Source of the DNA: Whalleya microplaca
Lineage: Eukaryota; Ascomycota; Sordariomycetes; Xylariales; Xylariaceae
Length of the DNA stretch: 64,000 nucleotides
Direction of reading: 5' to 3'
Assembly (NCBI GenBank): GCA_022497155.1
Contig: MU385729.1
Span: 558,001-622,000, forward strand
This document shows positions 1 to 11,951 of the stretch, piece after piece; positions within the stretch are counted from its first letter, which is position 1; each line of letters starts with the position of its first letter. The position numbers were made by a program, and so were the translations under genes. The notes under the pieces were generated by a model. It saw only the letters and a list, made by a program, of their open reading frames with translations, did not search any database and was not told the DNA's origin.

Positions 1-1544
1 ATGCCATCATAGCACAGTATCCTCCCTATGAGTACATGTAGCGGATGAATGTGGAGCTGGCATCAATGTTGCGTTCTGACGCATCTCAAGATGGTGTTGG
101 GGAGGTCGATTAAGCAACACTATTATGAAGACGGTGCTCTAACACAGCTGTTAGGCTATGCTTTAGAAGACCCTGGCTCTATCTTCCCACGAGGTCCAGG
201 TATGACGGAAAGCAAACCCCTGAGTTAAGGTCTAGTCATTTCTCCCATAGGAGACCTGGGTGGATGAGTTCTGAGAGTGTTCCCATACATCGGTTAAGAC
301 AAGAGACCTTGCGACAATCGATTTGAATAATATATGCGCCTAGGCGCGGAATGAGACTTCATATAGGTAAGTAGGTTAGGAGCCTGAAGCTGCCGACCTT
401 GACAAGACCATCTGTTTGTCTTCGAAAGTAAGTTAAAGTAGCAAACTCAACAAACTTCAGGAATCATGACCGGATGTTCGTGAAAGTCGTCATCGTACTT
501 CGTTGTCAACTAGTATTTTCATTCCGATCTTCATGGTACCCTGACAAGCACCGTAACTTTCACTGGTATGTATTCAATCTCATTCAGAAGCGTTTCAACA
601 TCGGATGAGTTGATGTCATGATAACTAAGCCGGTCAGCTCGATTACATGTAAGATTCGCGAAGATGGGATGATACAGAACTTTAAGGTCGCAAAGAGCGC
701 GGCAGTTGCAGCCGATTGCGCACTACCTACATGTGGCTAGGCCCTCTACGTCGTAGCTTCAGGTTGGGGCCGTTGACATACATGCATACATGTATATGCA
801 CGCAGACGGGGAGCTGAAGCCGGGACCTTGGAAGAAAGCCTGTCAGCCTGTCAGGCACAAATCCATCGCTCAACAATCTCTGGACGCAGGACCTAAAATC
901 TGTAGCCTCAGCAGCCCAGCAGCAGCAGCTGATGGTAGAATCCCTGCCCACTGCACCGCCACTTTTTCCTCGGCATCCACCGCCGCTGTCACCCCACAGA
1001 AGTCCGGCAAGCCAGTGCTAGAGATGAGCTAACAAAGCGAATAACCATATAGCGCTGTCAGGAATCGAACCTAACTCTACTTTTAACCCATCCGCTGCTA
1101 GCACGCACATCGTACATAGCCGAAGTCGCATGTTTTTGCCAACCAAGCAGCGGTCCACAGATCTGGCAGTTTGCCATCTCAATTCTCTCGCTCGAGACGT
1201 GTCACTCCACGATTGACTGTGTTCTACATATGAAAGGCAGTGTGTCAGGAGATTTAGCAGAGCCTGACCGACTTAACAAGCACTAGACAGGTGGCGAAGG
1301 CGGTATTTTTTCGTGTTTAATATATCCTTTGCGTTGGTATTTGTATGTCCGAGTGGTTTTCAAACAGCCAGCCCAGTTTGCCGATTCAATCAAAAAAATT
1401 CAAGTTCAAACACATTCCGTGCACCTGCGATATATTCCATCTGCACACCCGTTTATACAGTTCACACACATACGTACGTGTGATCAATCGTCTACATCGA
1501 GAGTTCAGGAGCGAACAGCGAAGAAGTTACACCGGTAATTCACA
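1..1544. other. Intergenic, no gene seen
   Basis: No reading frame here has coding character or a recognisable motif. The last 200 bases before 1545 hold CA-rich and pyrimidine tracts that look like a promoter and 5' leader of the TANGO2-like gene. A tRNA T-arm-like stretch near 1060-1076 was considered and rejected. Confidence 0.6.
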
Positions 1545-2576
1545 ATGTGCATTGTCCTCCTCACAACGGCGCACCCGAAATATGCGCTCATCGCCGTCGA
1601 CAACCGGGACGAGTACGTGCTCCGGCCCACCAGCCGGCCGCACTGGTGGACCCATCAGCCCTCGGGCGAGAAGATCCTGTCGTCCCGGGATCTGCACCGG
1701 CGCGAGCGCGGGACCTGGCTCGGCGTCAGCAAGCGCGGGCGCTTCGCCGTCCTGACCAACTACCGGGAGTCCAGCCTCGACGACCCGGACCCGGAGCACG
1801 CCATCCACGGCGTCAAGAGCCGCGGCGTCATCCCCAACGCCTGGCTCGGCGCCCCCGCCGAGAGCAGCCTCGACGACTTCGTCAGCACCATGCTCGAGGG
1901 CCGCGCCGTCAAGAGCGTCGGCGGGTTCTCGCTTGTCTGCGGCGACCTGAGGCGGAAGAAGACGGATCAGGGCGTGAACCCTTTGGCGATTATCTCGAAT
2001 CGCTGGGACCACGTCGGCCAGGTGCCGTGGATTTGCGGGGAGCGCGGGAAGACGTACGGGTTGAGCAACGCGGTATATACGGAGCCGCCGACGTGGGAGA
2101 AGATCACCATCGGGGAGAAGTTGATGAAGGAAGCGATACAAGAAGCCGCCGACCAGGATCTGAGCGAGGAGCAGCTGACGGAGCGGCTATTTAAGGTCCT
2201 CGACCACGATACGTTACCTCTGGAGCCGAAGATGACTTTCCAAGAACATATGGATGCGCTCCGGCAATCCGTGTTTATCAGGAGTTTCGCCGACGACCAA
2301 GGGTGGAAAGACATGGCCGACGCGGCCGACGAAGGGAGGGCGAAGGCGGCGTTTAACGAGATAGAGGACCATAGCGACCCGGAGGAGCCCAAGGACGCCT
2401 CGGGATATTTTATGAAGGGTGCCTACGGCACCCAGCGACAGACGATTATCTTGCTAGACTGGGAAGGCAACGTCACATATATAGAGCGGGCGTTATTCGA
2501 TACTCACGGCAACACGATAGAAAGGGGGAAGGGAGACGAGATTATTAAGTTCAAAATTGAGGAGGAAGACAGCTAA
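1545..2576 (+). CDS. TANGO2/NRDE-family protein
   Basis: A single-exon protein of 343 residues. It opens with MCIVLL and then has the Asn-Arg-Asp-Glu signature (VDNRDEY, residues 19-25) that gives the NRDE (DUF833) family its name. Cys2 would become N-terminal after Met removal, as in Ntn-hydrolase-like folds. In animals the homologue TANGO2 is linked to Golgi organisation and to lipid or haem handling. The biochemical activity in fungi is not settled. The start is fixed by the family N-terminus and the context CACAATG. The first 400 bases use almost only G/C-ending codons and the second half far fewer, so composition is patchy within the gene. Likely cytosolic, as no signal peptide or membrane segment is visible. 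Confidence 0.9.
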   Translation: MCIVLLTTAHPKYALIAVDNRDEYVLRPTSRPHWWTHQPSGEKILSSRDLHRRERGTWLGVSKRGRFAVLTNYRESSLDDPDPEHAIHGVKSRGVIPNAWLGAPAESSLDDFVSTMLEGRAVKSVGGFSLVCGDLRRKKTDQGVNPLAIISNRWDHVGQVPWICGERGKTYGLSNAVYTEPPTWEKITIGEKLMKEAIQEAADQDLSEEQLTERLFKVLDHDTLPLEPKMTFQEHMDALRQSVFIRSFADDQGWKDMADAADEGRAKAAFNEIEDHSDPEEPKDASGYFMKGAYGTQRQTIILLDWEGNVTYIERALFDTHGNTIERGKGDEIIKFKIEEEDS

Positions 2577-4107
2577 AGCTGGATAGAAAATGCGCTCGAG
2601 TTTTGGTGGCCTCACGAGGTGAGGTCCTGCGACCCAGTTTGCTGGCCGTTTAGGTATGACCAGATATTGGCCGTATCGACAATACCCTACATTTACCTCG
2701 AGACAAAAATTAATAAATAAACCGACTGACGCATAATAACAACGTAAAACCTATACCGAATATATCCCTACAAGATCACTTGAATTCTTCCTGTCCATTT
2801 ATACGGGAGTATTTACCTAAACCAATTAAGTTTATGATTGGTCAGTTGGTTAAGATCGGTTAAAATAGAAGTGAGCTTCCCTTGCAGCTTGTTGAGTTAT
2901 TAAAGTTAAGGTTTCACTGGCAATGTTCATGTTATTTCTTGTGTGTCATTTAGGTTCGGCATGGTTGATGCTACCGCTAGCAAGGACTGAGCGTGCATTC
3001 CATACCTAGGTATGGAAGATACACCACGAGCAAACGTTTACAGGTATTACCACAGTCGTATGGCAGATAGCTTATGCTAAGTTTTATGTAGCTTTGATAG
3101 CTAGCAATGTCAACAGCGAGATAATTGCCGAGTGCTGCTTAACAAACATCTGTAGTGGTTCATGATATATGGAAGGGGATGAAGAGTGTACCAACTATCA
3201 TCTGACTTTTCAGAATTTAAAGTAGTATCTTAGTACCATAGGCAAAATGTGAGAAGAAGTTTCTTATTATTTACAAAAATAAAAAGTTTACAGAAAATGC
3301 ACGCGCCCAAGCTAAAGCATGGAGGTAGGTATCTCATTGCCGTTGGAAAGCTTCCTATTGTAAAGTTTACTATACCTACACGTATTGTTTAGGTAGTATT
3401 TATTAGTGCTTATATACATGGGAAGGCGCCTATTTAGGGAACTGTCCAGTGAATACTTATACCTAGGTTGCACAGGAAGGGACTATCACGCCAAACCTTG
3501 ATATATTCAAGTTGCCCTAGGACATCAGCCAAGAGGAAATGTCCCGCCCATTCATAACCCCATCCCTCCTTCACAGAATGGAAATCGCGTCAAATAACTT
3601 ACCTAGCTATACATTTGTTGGGTTTGCTGTCAGGTACATATACCTAGGTAATTAGTTCCCTTTTGCCCTGAACACATTCACTGCGAAAGTGTCGTCACCG
3701 TGGTGACTCCATCTCATTTACATATATGTCGTTTTTCCACCTGATTTCTCTACCTTGCTAGTCACGGAATACCTCTTCCAACACAACCCATTCACCACGA
3801 CTTTCTGAGCTGTCATGAGTGCCCAGATTCCCGATATATTCACCAACGGAAACCCCAGGCATCCTGTGAGCAACTCATCAACCAAGCAGCCCAAAACTCC
3901 AGAGTCAGCACTTGTGGACGTCGTCTGGCATTCTACTTTCATCGTATACTACCTTTTAACTATAACGTTCATCTGCTTTTTCAGTCTAGGCAAAACGTAT
4001 TGCAAGTCGGTCACCGCACTGCTCACGATCTGGGCTCAGTTGATTATAGTATTCGGCCTAGTCACTCTCCTCCGCATTTACAAGGCAGCAAAATTCATCA
4101 TCAGAAA
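2577..4107. other. Intergenic with TACCTAGGTA palindromes
   Basis: AT-rich spacer with repeated CCTAGG-centred palindromes. There is a perfect 20-bp palindrome at 2998-3017, TACCTAGGTA at 3641-3650 and ACCTAGGT at 3461-3468. A frame beginning at 3815 (MSAQIPDIF) could be an upstream exon of the next gene, but I could not find a convincing donor/acceptor pair to join it. Confidence 0.5.
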
Positions 4108-5739
4108 ATGGATACATCTTTTGACGATTCTCCTACCCCGACCGGAATTCATCAGAAGATGTTGTGCGGGACTGAGCGGCCTAGCCCGTCTACCCCAACG
4201 CCAACCTTCCATCCTCGAGCGCGTCATACAAAAGATCAAGAAATCAGGGAAGCCAAGTTAGCCAATAGGCATATCACCTTTGGAACAGATTGGGGTCCCA
4301 CCAAGTTGCCATCAACTACGACCGGTATTGGGCCTGAGGGCAGCCGTCGAGCAACCGCGATGCCGCCCACGTATCGAAAGCCAGCGATCCCGTCGCCGGT
4401 TCGCACCGCCAACGATCACCATCGTCACTCGGTATCATCATCTCGTAAACTCTCGGCAAGTTTCGGTACAGAGGGCCCGTTATCGAGTCAACCAACAACG
4501 GCGTATTCCTCGGTGACTGCATCGACTGCCACAGGAGGACCCTTGTCTAGCCACCCAGGCCCACTAACAAGCCATCCTGTAAGGTTATACTCGTCTATGG
4601 CTTCATCTAGTTCTAGTGGCAACCTAGACAAACCTTCAGGAGGGAACCTCAGAGCATCGCACACCTTTTCCAACTTGCCTTCTCGGTCCATACACCGGAA
4701 AGATGTTAGACAGGCTTCGCCAAGCAATCTCCCATTGCCCAAGACGTCAACAGCGACGACGTATACCACCGCTACTGCCCTTCCTCGCCGGCATATGGAG
4801 AACATCCCGCCCAGCAGCTCGGCGGCTAGTCTTAGTAACAAGCACAAAGACAGCCTAGATATCTCTTCGGCCCAGTTGCTACCTAAGCAAACCATGAAGG
4901 CCAAGCCGAAGCTACGAGGTGGCATTCCAAGGTCACGAACACTTAATATGTTTTCCAATCTGACATCCTCGCTATCCCGAACGTCCCTAGGTAGTTTCAC
5001 GCGAAACGACTCCCGCCAGGCTTCGAACTCGTCAACATCAACAAATGATACGACGGCAACCCCTCTCAATACAGGCAATGGCGTCTCGGACTCTTCGCAA
5101 TCGTCGCCGAACCCGAACGCACGCACACCGACCCCCAGCAACCCACGCCAGATCCACACAGCGCAGAGTTCCGAATACTGGACCGGGCGCTTCCTGGCGC
5201 TGCAGGACCGCTTCCACTCCGAGCTGCTGCTACCAGAGAACATGACGACGCTGCTCAACGCACACGCAGAGCGCGCCGGGAACCGCCCCGTCGCCGAAAA
5301 CAGACCCACGGCCTTGCTTCCGAACTCGTTCACGACATCCTGCATCTCCAGCACCACGGCCCCCGCCACGCCCCGCAAACCAACAAAGCAACCTCTTTCC
5401 AGGCGGCCGCAGGACCTGAAGCACAAGCACAAGCAGACGCCGTCGAGCTCGACGCTGGCGTCGCTCTCGAAGCAGTGTTACTCCACGGCGGCCGAGTCCG
5501 CGGGCCTGCTCAACGACGAGGACAACCGCGCCCACCGCGTCTTCCTGCACCTCGAGGCCATGTGCACGACGAGCGAGGCGCGCCGGAGCCTGCACGCCTG
5601 GCAGCAGAGCTACGCGCGGCGCACGGGCAAGGAGGTCCTGCTGCCCAAGGGCGGCACCATGGAGGATAGAGATAAGGGGTGGGTTGGCCGATTGTTCAGC
5701 GGCTCGGGCCAGGGGAAACGGGGGAGTTTCGTGCTGTGA
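4108..5739 (+). CDS. Ser/Thr-rich conserved fungal hypothetical protein
   Basis: About 543 residues from the Met at 4108 (AAAATGG context). The open frame reaches back to 4000, so an earlier start or an upstream exon is possible. The N-terminal two thirds are low-complexity, rich in Ser, Thr, Pro and basic residues, and predicted disordered. Two more ordered blocks lie near the C-terminus. One is around SEYWTGRFLALQDRF. The other is an acidic/basic helix region (DNRAHRVFLHLEAMC ... RRSLHAWQQSYARR) followed by KGWVGRLF near the end. This arrangement recalls an uncharacterised protein family found in many Pezizomycotina. I cannot assign a function. Codon use becomes strongly GC-ending after about 5100, matching the ordered part. 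Confidence 0.7.
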   Translation: MDTSFDDSPTPTGIHQKMLCGTERPSPSTPTPTFHPRARHTKDQEIREAKLANRHITFGTDWGPTKLPSTTTGIGPEGSRRATAMPPTYRKPAIPSPVRTANDHHRHSVSSSRKLSASFGTEGPLSSQPTTAYSSVTASTATGGPLSSHPGPLTSHPVRLYSSMASSSSSGNLDKPSGGNLRASHTFSNLPSRSIHRKDVRQASPSNLPLPKTSTATTYTTATALPRRHMENIPPSSSAASLSNKHKDSLDISSAQLLPKQTMKAKPKLRGGIPRSRTLNMFSNLTSSLSRTSLGSFTRNDSRQASNSSTSTNDTTATPLNTGNGVSDSSQSSPNPNARTPTPSNPRQIHTAQSSEYWTGRFLALQDRFHSELLLPENMTTLLNAHAERAGNRPVAENRPTALLPNSFTTSCISSTTAPATPRKPTKQPLSRRPQDLKHKHKQTPSSSTLASLSKQCYSTAAESAGLLNDEDNRAHRVFLHLEAMCTTSEARRSLHAWQQSYARRTGKEVLLPKGGTMEDRDKGWVGRLFSGSGQGKRGSFVL

Positions 5740-6284
5740 GTTTGTTGGGGTGTACTACTACTGACTTATATGCGGATATGAACGAGGAATGGTTCATTTT
5801 GTTGTTTTATATACCTATGGGGTAGGGCGGAGTGTACGACGTAGTTATGGTGGACAAAAGGAGCATTTTATAGGAGAATAGGGGAGTTCTGTAAACATCA
5901 GCTAAGTCGGGCGTGTATGATAGAGGGGACACAGTGAGCTTGTACGATTATTTACCTGTAATGACGTCGTTTAACATAATCTACGTCTTCATCAAGAACC
6001 GGACTATTCATCACGATGGTGTTGTAAAATCGAGATATAGCCACTACACAAGGCTGTAAGAACTCCGAGATAAGACCTGTGCTTTTAATCTATTGACAAT
6101 TCCGTCCCGTCCCGCCCCATGCTATATTATCGCAAATTGTGATCCGGAACGCCTAAACACGATGTCTCTGCCCCTCATCCTTTCGTGAGATGGTACAAAC
6201 AAGCCAGTAAGTATCCAAGCTGACAGACAGATAGACAGCCAGGAACGCGGGTGAGTACCTAAGTGAATATATGTGGCTCATCCA
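5740..6284. other. Convergent intergenic region
   Basis: This lies between the 3' ends of the hypothetical gene and the TFB2 gene. It presumably holds both 3' UTRs. No further coding signal was seen. Confidence 0.5.
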
Positions 6285-7860
6285 CTACTTTGCCCCCGAG
6301 GCATCGCCACCCCCAGCGGCAGCAGCAGCAGCAGCAGCAGCCTCGGCCTCAGCGGCCTTCTTGCGAGCCTTCATGAAGTCCTTGATCTGCTCCATCTTGG
6401 TGACGAACAAAACCCCCTTACGGTCGTTGCGCCAGGCGCAGACGCCGACGTTGTCGGCGAAGTCGGCGACGGCGCGGTACTCCTTGTACTCCTCGAAGTC
6501 CTTGAAGAGGTAGCCGTCGCGGGTGCGCATGCGCTCGGTGTCGATCTGCCACAGGCGGATCTGGTCGATGACGACGGGCGGCAGCACGGGCTTGTTCGCC
6601 GCCGCCGCGTGCCGGTACATCTGCTCGTCCGCGTGCGTCGTTAGGTACGCGATGATCTGGTCCGATGTGATCCCCATGTCGATCGCGCGCCGGATGCTCG
6701 CGCGCGTTAGGTGGCCTGATGCCAGGCCCCGGAAGCGGAATTTTAGGTCCGAGAAGAGCGAGAGCACCGCGATGTGCAGGGGTGAGTGCACGTACGCGTA
6801 CATCCGGAAGTTCGTCTCGAGGATGATGCTGCACTTGTCCTGCTCGGAGCCGGCGGCGCCGCCCTCACCGGACGACACGGCTGAGAACCCTGCGCTCACG
6901 CTGCGCAGCGCCGTATCGCTGCTCGTTAGTGTTGTTGCGAGACGCGTGGGGAAGAACTGGTGCGGGCTCGAGTGCGGAATGTAGATGAGGCCGAAGTCGA
7001 CGAGGAAGGGGAGCAGGTTGCGGCGGGTGTCGGGCAAGGCGTCAGTGCTATAGGCGCGGCCGAACTCGAGCGAGGCGAGCAGGAAGAAGAACGACAGCAT
7101 GTCGACGCTGTCGAGGTTGGCGCGCGACCCGCCGCTCGCGTTCGCGACGTCGGCGGCCTCGAGCCACAGCAGCAGCAGCGTCCACACCTGCGCGTTGGCC
7201 TCCTGCAGCAGGAACGTGAAGCCGGCCTGCGTGATGTTCAGGGTCACGCCCCGCCGCTCGACCAGGCGCCCGCCCAGCAGCAGGTCCTTCACGGATTGCT
7301 TGGGCCCGTTGGCGTTGTTACTGCCCTTCTCGGCGCTGCCGAAGCCCACCGCGTTCACCACGAAGTGCAGGATGTCGTCCCACTTCTTGCGCGCGTACCG
7401 GTCCAGGAACGCCTGGTCGACCTCGCTCGGCACCGGCTGCGTCGAGGGCACGCCGAACGACTTGTGGTCGCCTCCACCTTGCAACGCTAACCGTAGACTG
7501 TTCTTGAAGTTCGCCGTAAGCGTCAGGGATTGCGGCTGGATTATATGCAGAGAGCGCAGGATGGCGATAGCCTTGTCTTTCTCGCGGCTAGAGGTGGGCT
7601 TCACCCAGATATCGAGGTCGGAGAGGGGGAAGGGGGTCGGCGAGTAGAGAATGGCCATCACGATAGTCTTGGCTGTTCATTATCGAGTTAGCAGACGCTC
7701 CTCTTTGCTGAGGCTCCACGGCGGTGCTAAGCTTACCCAGGTGAGGAAGCATGCGGCGGAAGATGGCGAAGGCGGTGGAGGGCTGCTGGTACAGTTTTCT
7801 AAAGGTCGTCCCAGGAAGCTGCTCCAGGTACTGGGACAACGAGTTGCTGTTGGCCGACAT
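6285..7860 (-). CDS. TFB2: TFIIH subunit Tfb2 (p52)
   Basis: Two exons: 7860-7737 and 7672-6285, separated by a 64-nt intron (GTAAGC...CAG). Together they encode 503 residues, close to yeast Tfb2 (513). The splice restores the conserved N-terminal stretch LPHLAKTIVM, which neither exon shows alone. Further family blocks are visible: the YLEQLPGTTFRKLY start, FLDRYARKKWDDILHFVV, and the C-terminal region around QIRLWQIDTERM with GYLFKDF that contacts Tfb5. Tfb2 is a core subunit of TFIIH that anchors and stimulates the XPB/Ssl2 ATPase in promoter opening and nucleotide excision repair, in the nucleus. Oddity: a run of alanines interrupted by glutamates, then glycines, at the extreme C-terminus, encoded by GCN repeats near 6310-6355. 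Single-copy essential gene. Confidence 0.95.
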
Positions 7861-10800
7861 GGTGAGATGATGTCCGGTCCGTCGCAGAGGTTCGATTCAG
7901 ATGAAAGGAAGCTGTCATGGTAGAGGTAGAGAGAGAAGCGCTCGCGCATATATGGTGTTGCGTAATCCCGACTGGGGAATGCTGAGAAGTGTGATCACCT
8001 GGCAACGAGAGAGTTCATGATCGGGATGCTTCGGTGCTGTTGGTGCTGTCGGTGCTGTCGGTGCTGTCGGTGCTGTCGAGTGGACAAATCAAAAAAATAC
8101 TGATGGCACTGGAATGACGAAGACCAGGCTGCCAGGTGAAGAAGTTCGAGAAGAAGTTCGAGAGGCGAGGTTCGCGTATGAGCTGCACAGGGATAAAGAT
8201 GTAGAGATTTAAGGCTGCCAAGAACCAGATGGACCACTAAAATGCTCGGTATTAGCGTTGCATCGCTGTATTGTAGCGGGGTTCCCCACTAACTTCATCA
8301 ACGTCCACTACCTTAATTATTCAGCCAGTCAGCTCAAGACTACTTACATATGTGATACCTGATGTGAATGAATGGAATATTCGACCTCACTTGCTACCTA
8401 AGGTTCGGTCTGATCTAAATCCATACTGCATATACTGCAGTATCATTTGCAGAGATTAACATGGACCTATTCTACGGCCTAACACATTATTGCTCCTTCA
8501 CACCACCTTTCATCATGTTCCTCTCAAGCATCATATGACATAATAAATAACTAATACACTAAGGTAGGTCACTATTTATTACTAAAAAGATGTGTTGTAG
8601 CTGGTGTATTGATGAAAGATTGTTTCACATGTATCCCAAAGGTTTTAAACGAAGAATTGGCTGCATTGAGTATCGAAGATGGGTTATTACTACATGCAGA
8701 AACCAGGATGCAAAAGACAGCATCAAGATTGAGAGTTCAGCTGGATAGTCCAATCGTTCTCACTGTGATCCAAGTTGCGCTTCCAATGAAATCCCATGTA
8801 TTACAAATAAGTACAGGAATGTCCACTGGCAACTGAAAGAAGTATCTTGCCTTGCATCATGGGTCTGTAATGAGGGCTATGATAGGGCTTGGAATAGACC
8901 AATTTAGCTAATACTTTCTCTATGGCCTCTAGGGTGCTTTCTGGTCTCAATCTCATGGAAAGAGAAGGCACTTATATAGACCTTCTTCAATAGTTCGTAT
9001 TCCTGATACGTAACCTGTCTGTTGTCGACGTAACCGCGGTCAGGTTGCCATACCTTTTGTTAGGTAGTTATACATTCCAATACTATCAAGCAATAGCCAA
9101 CAGTATCCAATATATATTCCTGCAGCATTCCTACATCTCGTATTGTCCCAACAGGCCTTGGTTCCAATCCCCGTGTGACAGGGTCAGCCTTGAGACAAGA
9201 GTTCAACAGTGTTGAGCAGTGGATTGGTCCTACGTCTAGTTATGACCTCTGTGTCTGTTGGAGAGTGCAATAATAAAGATCATAATTGCCATATTTCAAC
9301 ATGATAATATAATAGAAGATTATAAATGGTGAGAAGGTTGATTGGCGTGGCAAGCCGGACCTACGATATCTCTCTGATTGCTGTATATATTGGAGTTGTA
9401 TCATTCACCCGTGAGGGAGGATTGCCTACCTAGTATGCTAGTTGTAAGGCTGAACCGAGGTTACTGTTAATTGTCTTGTGTGTACATAAATAGCGTCTGG
9501 TGGTATCATGCCTATGTCTTTTCACAACATACTTTCATTCTGTATTAACACTCATACATTCGCCATTACTCCTGTAGAAAGGAAAACATAAAAAAATACA
9601 GTAAAATTCTAGTATTGCTATTGCATCACCTCGGACACAATTTCTCATCGTTTACCTATCTCGCTTGGCTAGTAGTGGATGAAGAGTAGACCATATCAGA
9701 ACGCTAAGTGCCCAACAACTTGTATCATGCGATGATTTTCGTCACGAGGTCTCCCAATCCAGGATATCTCGAGTTAATCCGAATGATATTGGGGAAATGT
9801 AGCTAGCGTATCTCTACTAAGCCCCCCACGTTTCTCCTCCCCAACCGAAGGAACATACGAGCAGTAGTTTCTTTCGGGAAAATATCTACCTGGATTAATG
9901 TAATACAAAGTCGATGTAACGCTAAATAACACATCAAAATAATAGCTTATTTCGCGTTGACCAATGAATTGCAACCCGATTCCTTTGTGGCGTTTTATTC
10001 AATTAGTCATGCAACTTACATGCATCTTACGATACAACTTCCACTTCAATGGAAGCGAACATCTATATTCATGGTACCGGGCCATTCTATTGGATGACAA
10101 GGGTCTGGCTACCTCCTGGAAAAGCCCAGGGTCGTTTCCGGCTAGATGACTCACCGGAGTGGCTTATGGTGCCCGGTCATTTCTATTCATTGAATATCCC
10201 AGTTCTACTTATATATGTTGACTTGACTGTAATATAGGATAGAAGCAATGAGGCAGAGCCCCTCTACATGGGTACACGCGGCGATCATATGTAGACCCGT
10301 ATTCAGCCCTATGGGCATATTTGAACATTTACGTCAAAAGGATTGGAAAGCACGGCTCGTTTATTTGACACAGATAACCTCTATTTGGGAACCAATATAA
10401 GACTTGTCAGCCCAGTCAGCCTAAACCGTAAATAGTAACACTTGCGATGGATTCTTACTCCCACTTAAAAGTAGGTCTACATAGCCACATAGTAAGGATG
10501 GGCGTAATAATGTTAATGATAGAGTATAAATAAGCATTTTTGGCATCGGTTATTGTTATACATGATTGGTTGATGCTTCTGTCTACCTGGGCTATTACAG
10601 CAGCTTTCGCGACATAGTTCAAAATAGCCTATATTCTGTGAACGATGTTTCAGAATCGAATGAGCAATCAAAATATTATTAAACCGTGGAGTTGAATGAA
10701 ATTTCTTTTCTTCAAGAAATGTATAGGTAAAATCAGGTACCCTGTTGTCCAGTGTATAGGCTATCGATATGTAAATGGCGGGGTACCTTGTCACACAAGG

Positions 10801-11951
10801 CATAGAATGCAACGAAAGCTTGTATGTCTAGTATATCTGAATAATAGAGCACTCTCTTAAGAATTTGTGATTGTGTCATTTATAGTATATACGCTTTTGG
10901 CCTTGAATTTGGGGTTTGATGAGATAGAGTTTACTTGATATTTCACTCTCGAACTGGAAGCACCTTTGACTGCTTTTATAAAGACAACAAGGCCAACATG
11001 TGGACACCTGGGGATGAATATTTAATAGATATTATAATGAAATCTCTCTAACGGCTGTACTATAGGACGCTAGCATTATCTTGATCGCTAACTACTTCCC
11101 TGGATTGGACAGAGATAGTTCAGATTCGAGCAGAGTCTAAAGTGGCGGGGTTATAGATCCTCGGCTCCCCTGGAATTGTAAGTATGGTTATAAACTGATT
11201 CGACATCTAACTGCAGGGGAAGCGCTAGAGGCTTTGGCCTAGACCAATATTAGTCGATGCCTATACGCTAACCACGTCATTTGGATCAGTACTCGGGAAT
11301 CGGGATCTTCGAAATGGTTTTCGGGAAAGGATATTCATAGTCGCCAAGGCAACTGTACGACTGACACATTCTATAATGGCATCGTCTCCTACCGAGCGAA
11401 AGAAGGCGCTTCGATATCGACGTTGGAGGTACCCGGTATCGGACTATAGGGGCTCTAGAGAGGCCAAACAACTTAGATCTAACTAATCGCCGTCAACGCT
11501 TATCTCACATGGCCCGACTGATGGGTTGACCTATCATTGAATTGTCCGCTTTAAATTTATGCCGGTTTCGGGAAGTATATGCGACTGTTCCCCGCAATTG
11601 GCATCCCCGTGTATAGGGTGGGGCACTCCGAGTTTCTCCTATCATGGCTTCCGACATTATCAGGATCGGGAGGTGAGGGGCACAGCTGAGCCTAGACTAG
11701 ACCATGATAGTGATCGTCTGGAACGAGTGAACGGCTAGTGGAGCTCTTATCAGACTTGAGTTGAGTAATGCTGTTGCTAATTGGTGCTACAGATACAAGT
11801 GCTACCGCGTAATTCGCATACTCGACTCGTAGCCTTCCTGGATCATACGTTTGATATTGACTTTACTGCCTAACTATATAATTAAGTTCAGGCCATCTCT
11901 CTACATACTCTACAGCAACGTAACTCTATCTCTCTTCGTCCTCCCGTCAAA
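7861..11951. other. 4-kb AT-rich gene desert
   Basis: No reading frame with coding character on either strand. Apparent frames are short, low in conserved motifs and often start at non-ATG codons. The left end holds the TFB2 promoter and a 9-bp tandem repeat (listed separately). Composition drops sharply compared with 1-7.9 kb. I recognise no transposase, reverse transcriptase or terminal repeats. Confidence 0.5.
8031..8078. repeat. 9-bp tandem repeat, five copies
   Basis: Five consecutive units of (T)(C/T)GGTGCTG, with the second unit differing by one base, followed by a partial TCG. It lies about 170 bp upstream of the TFB2 start codon, so it may fall in that gene's promoter. The unit length is a multiple of three, but no supported reading frame covers it. 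Confidence 0.9.

Noticed and set aside
1049..1135. tRNA on the minus strand
   Set aside because: A good T-arm (loop TTCGATT with a 5-bp stem) is present, but no matching 5' acceptor strand, D-arm or anticodon arm can be placed at the right distance.
3815..4261. Separate membrane-protein gene overlapping the Ser-rich hypothetical
   Set aside because: It overlaps the better-supported frame in another phase and has no conserved motif. At most its start is an upstream exon.
7995..8237. Ser-Thr-Asp repeat protein on the minus strand
   Set aside because: The apparent repeats come only from the 9-bp tandem repeat. Flanking sequence has no coding character and lies in the TFB2 promoter.
8609..8836. 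Small gene in the 4-kb desert
   Set aside because: No motif, no composition shift, and no plausible promoter or homologous feature. A chance frame is likely.
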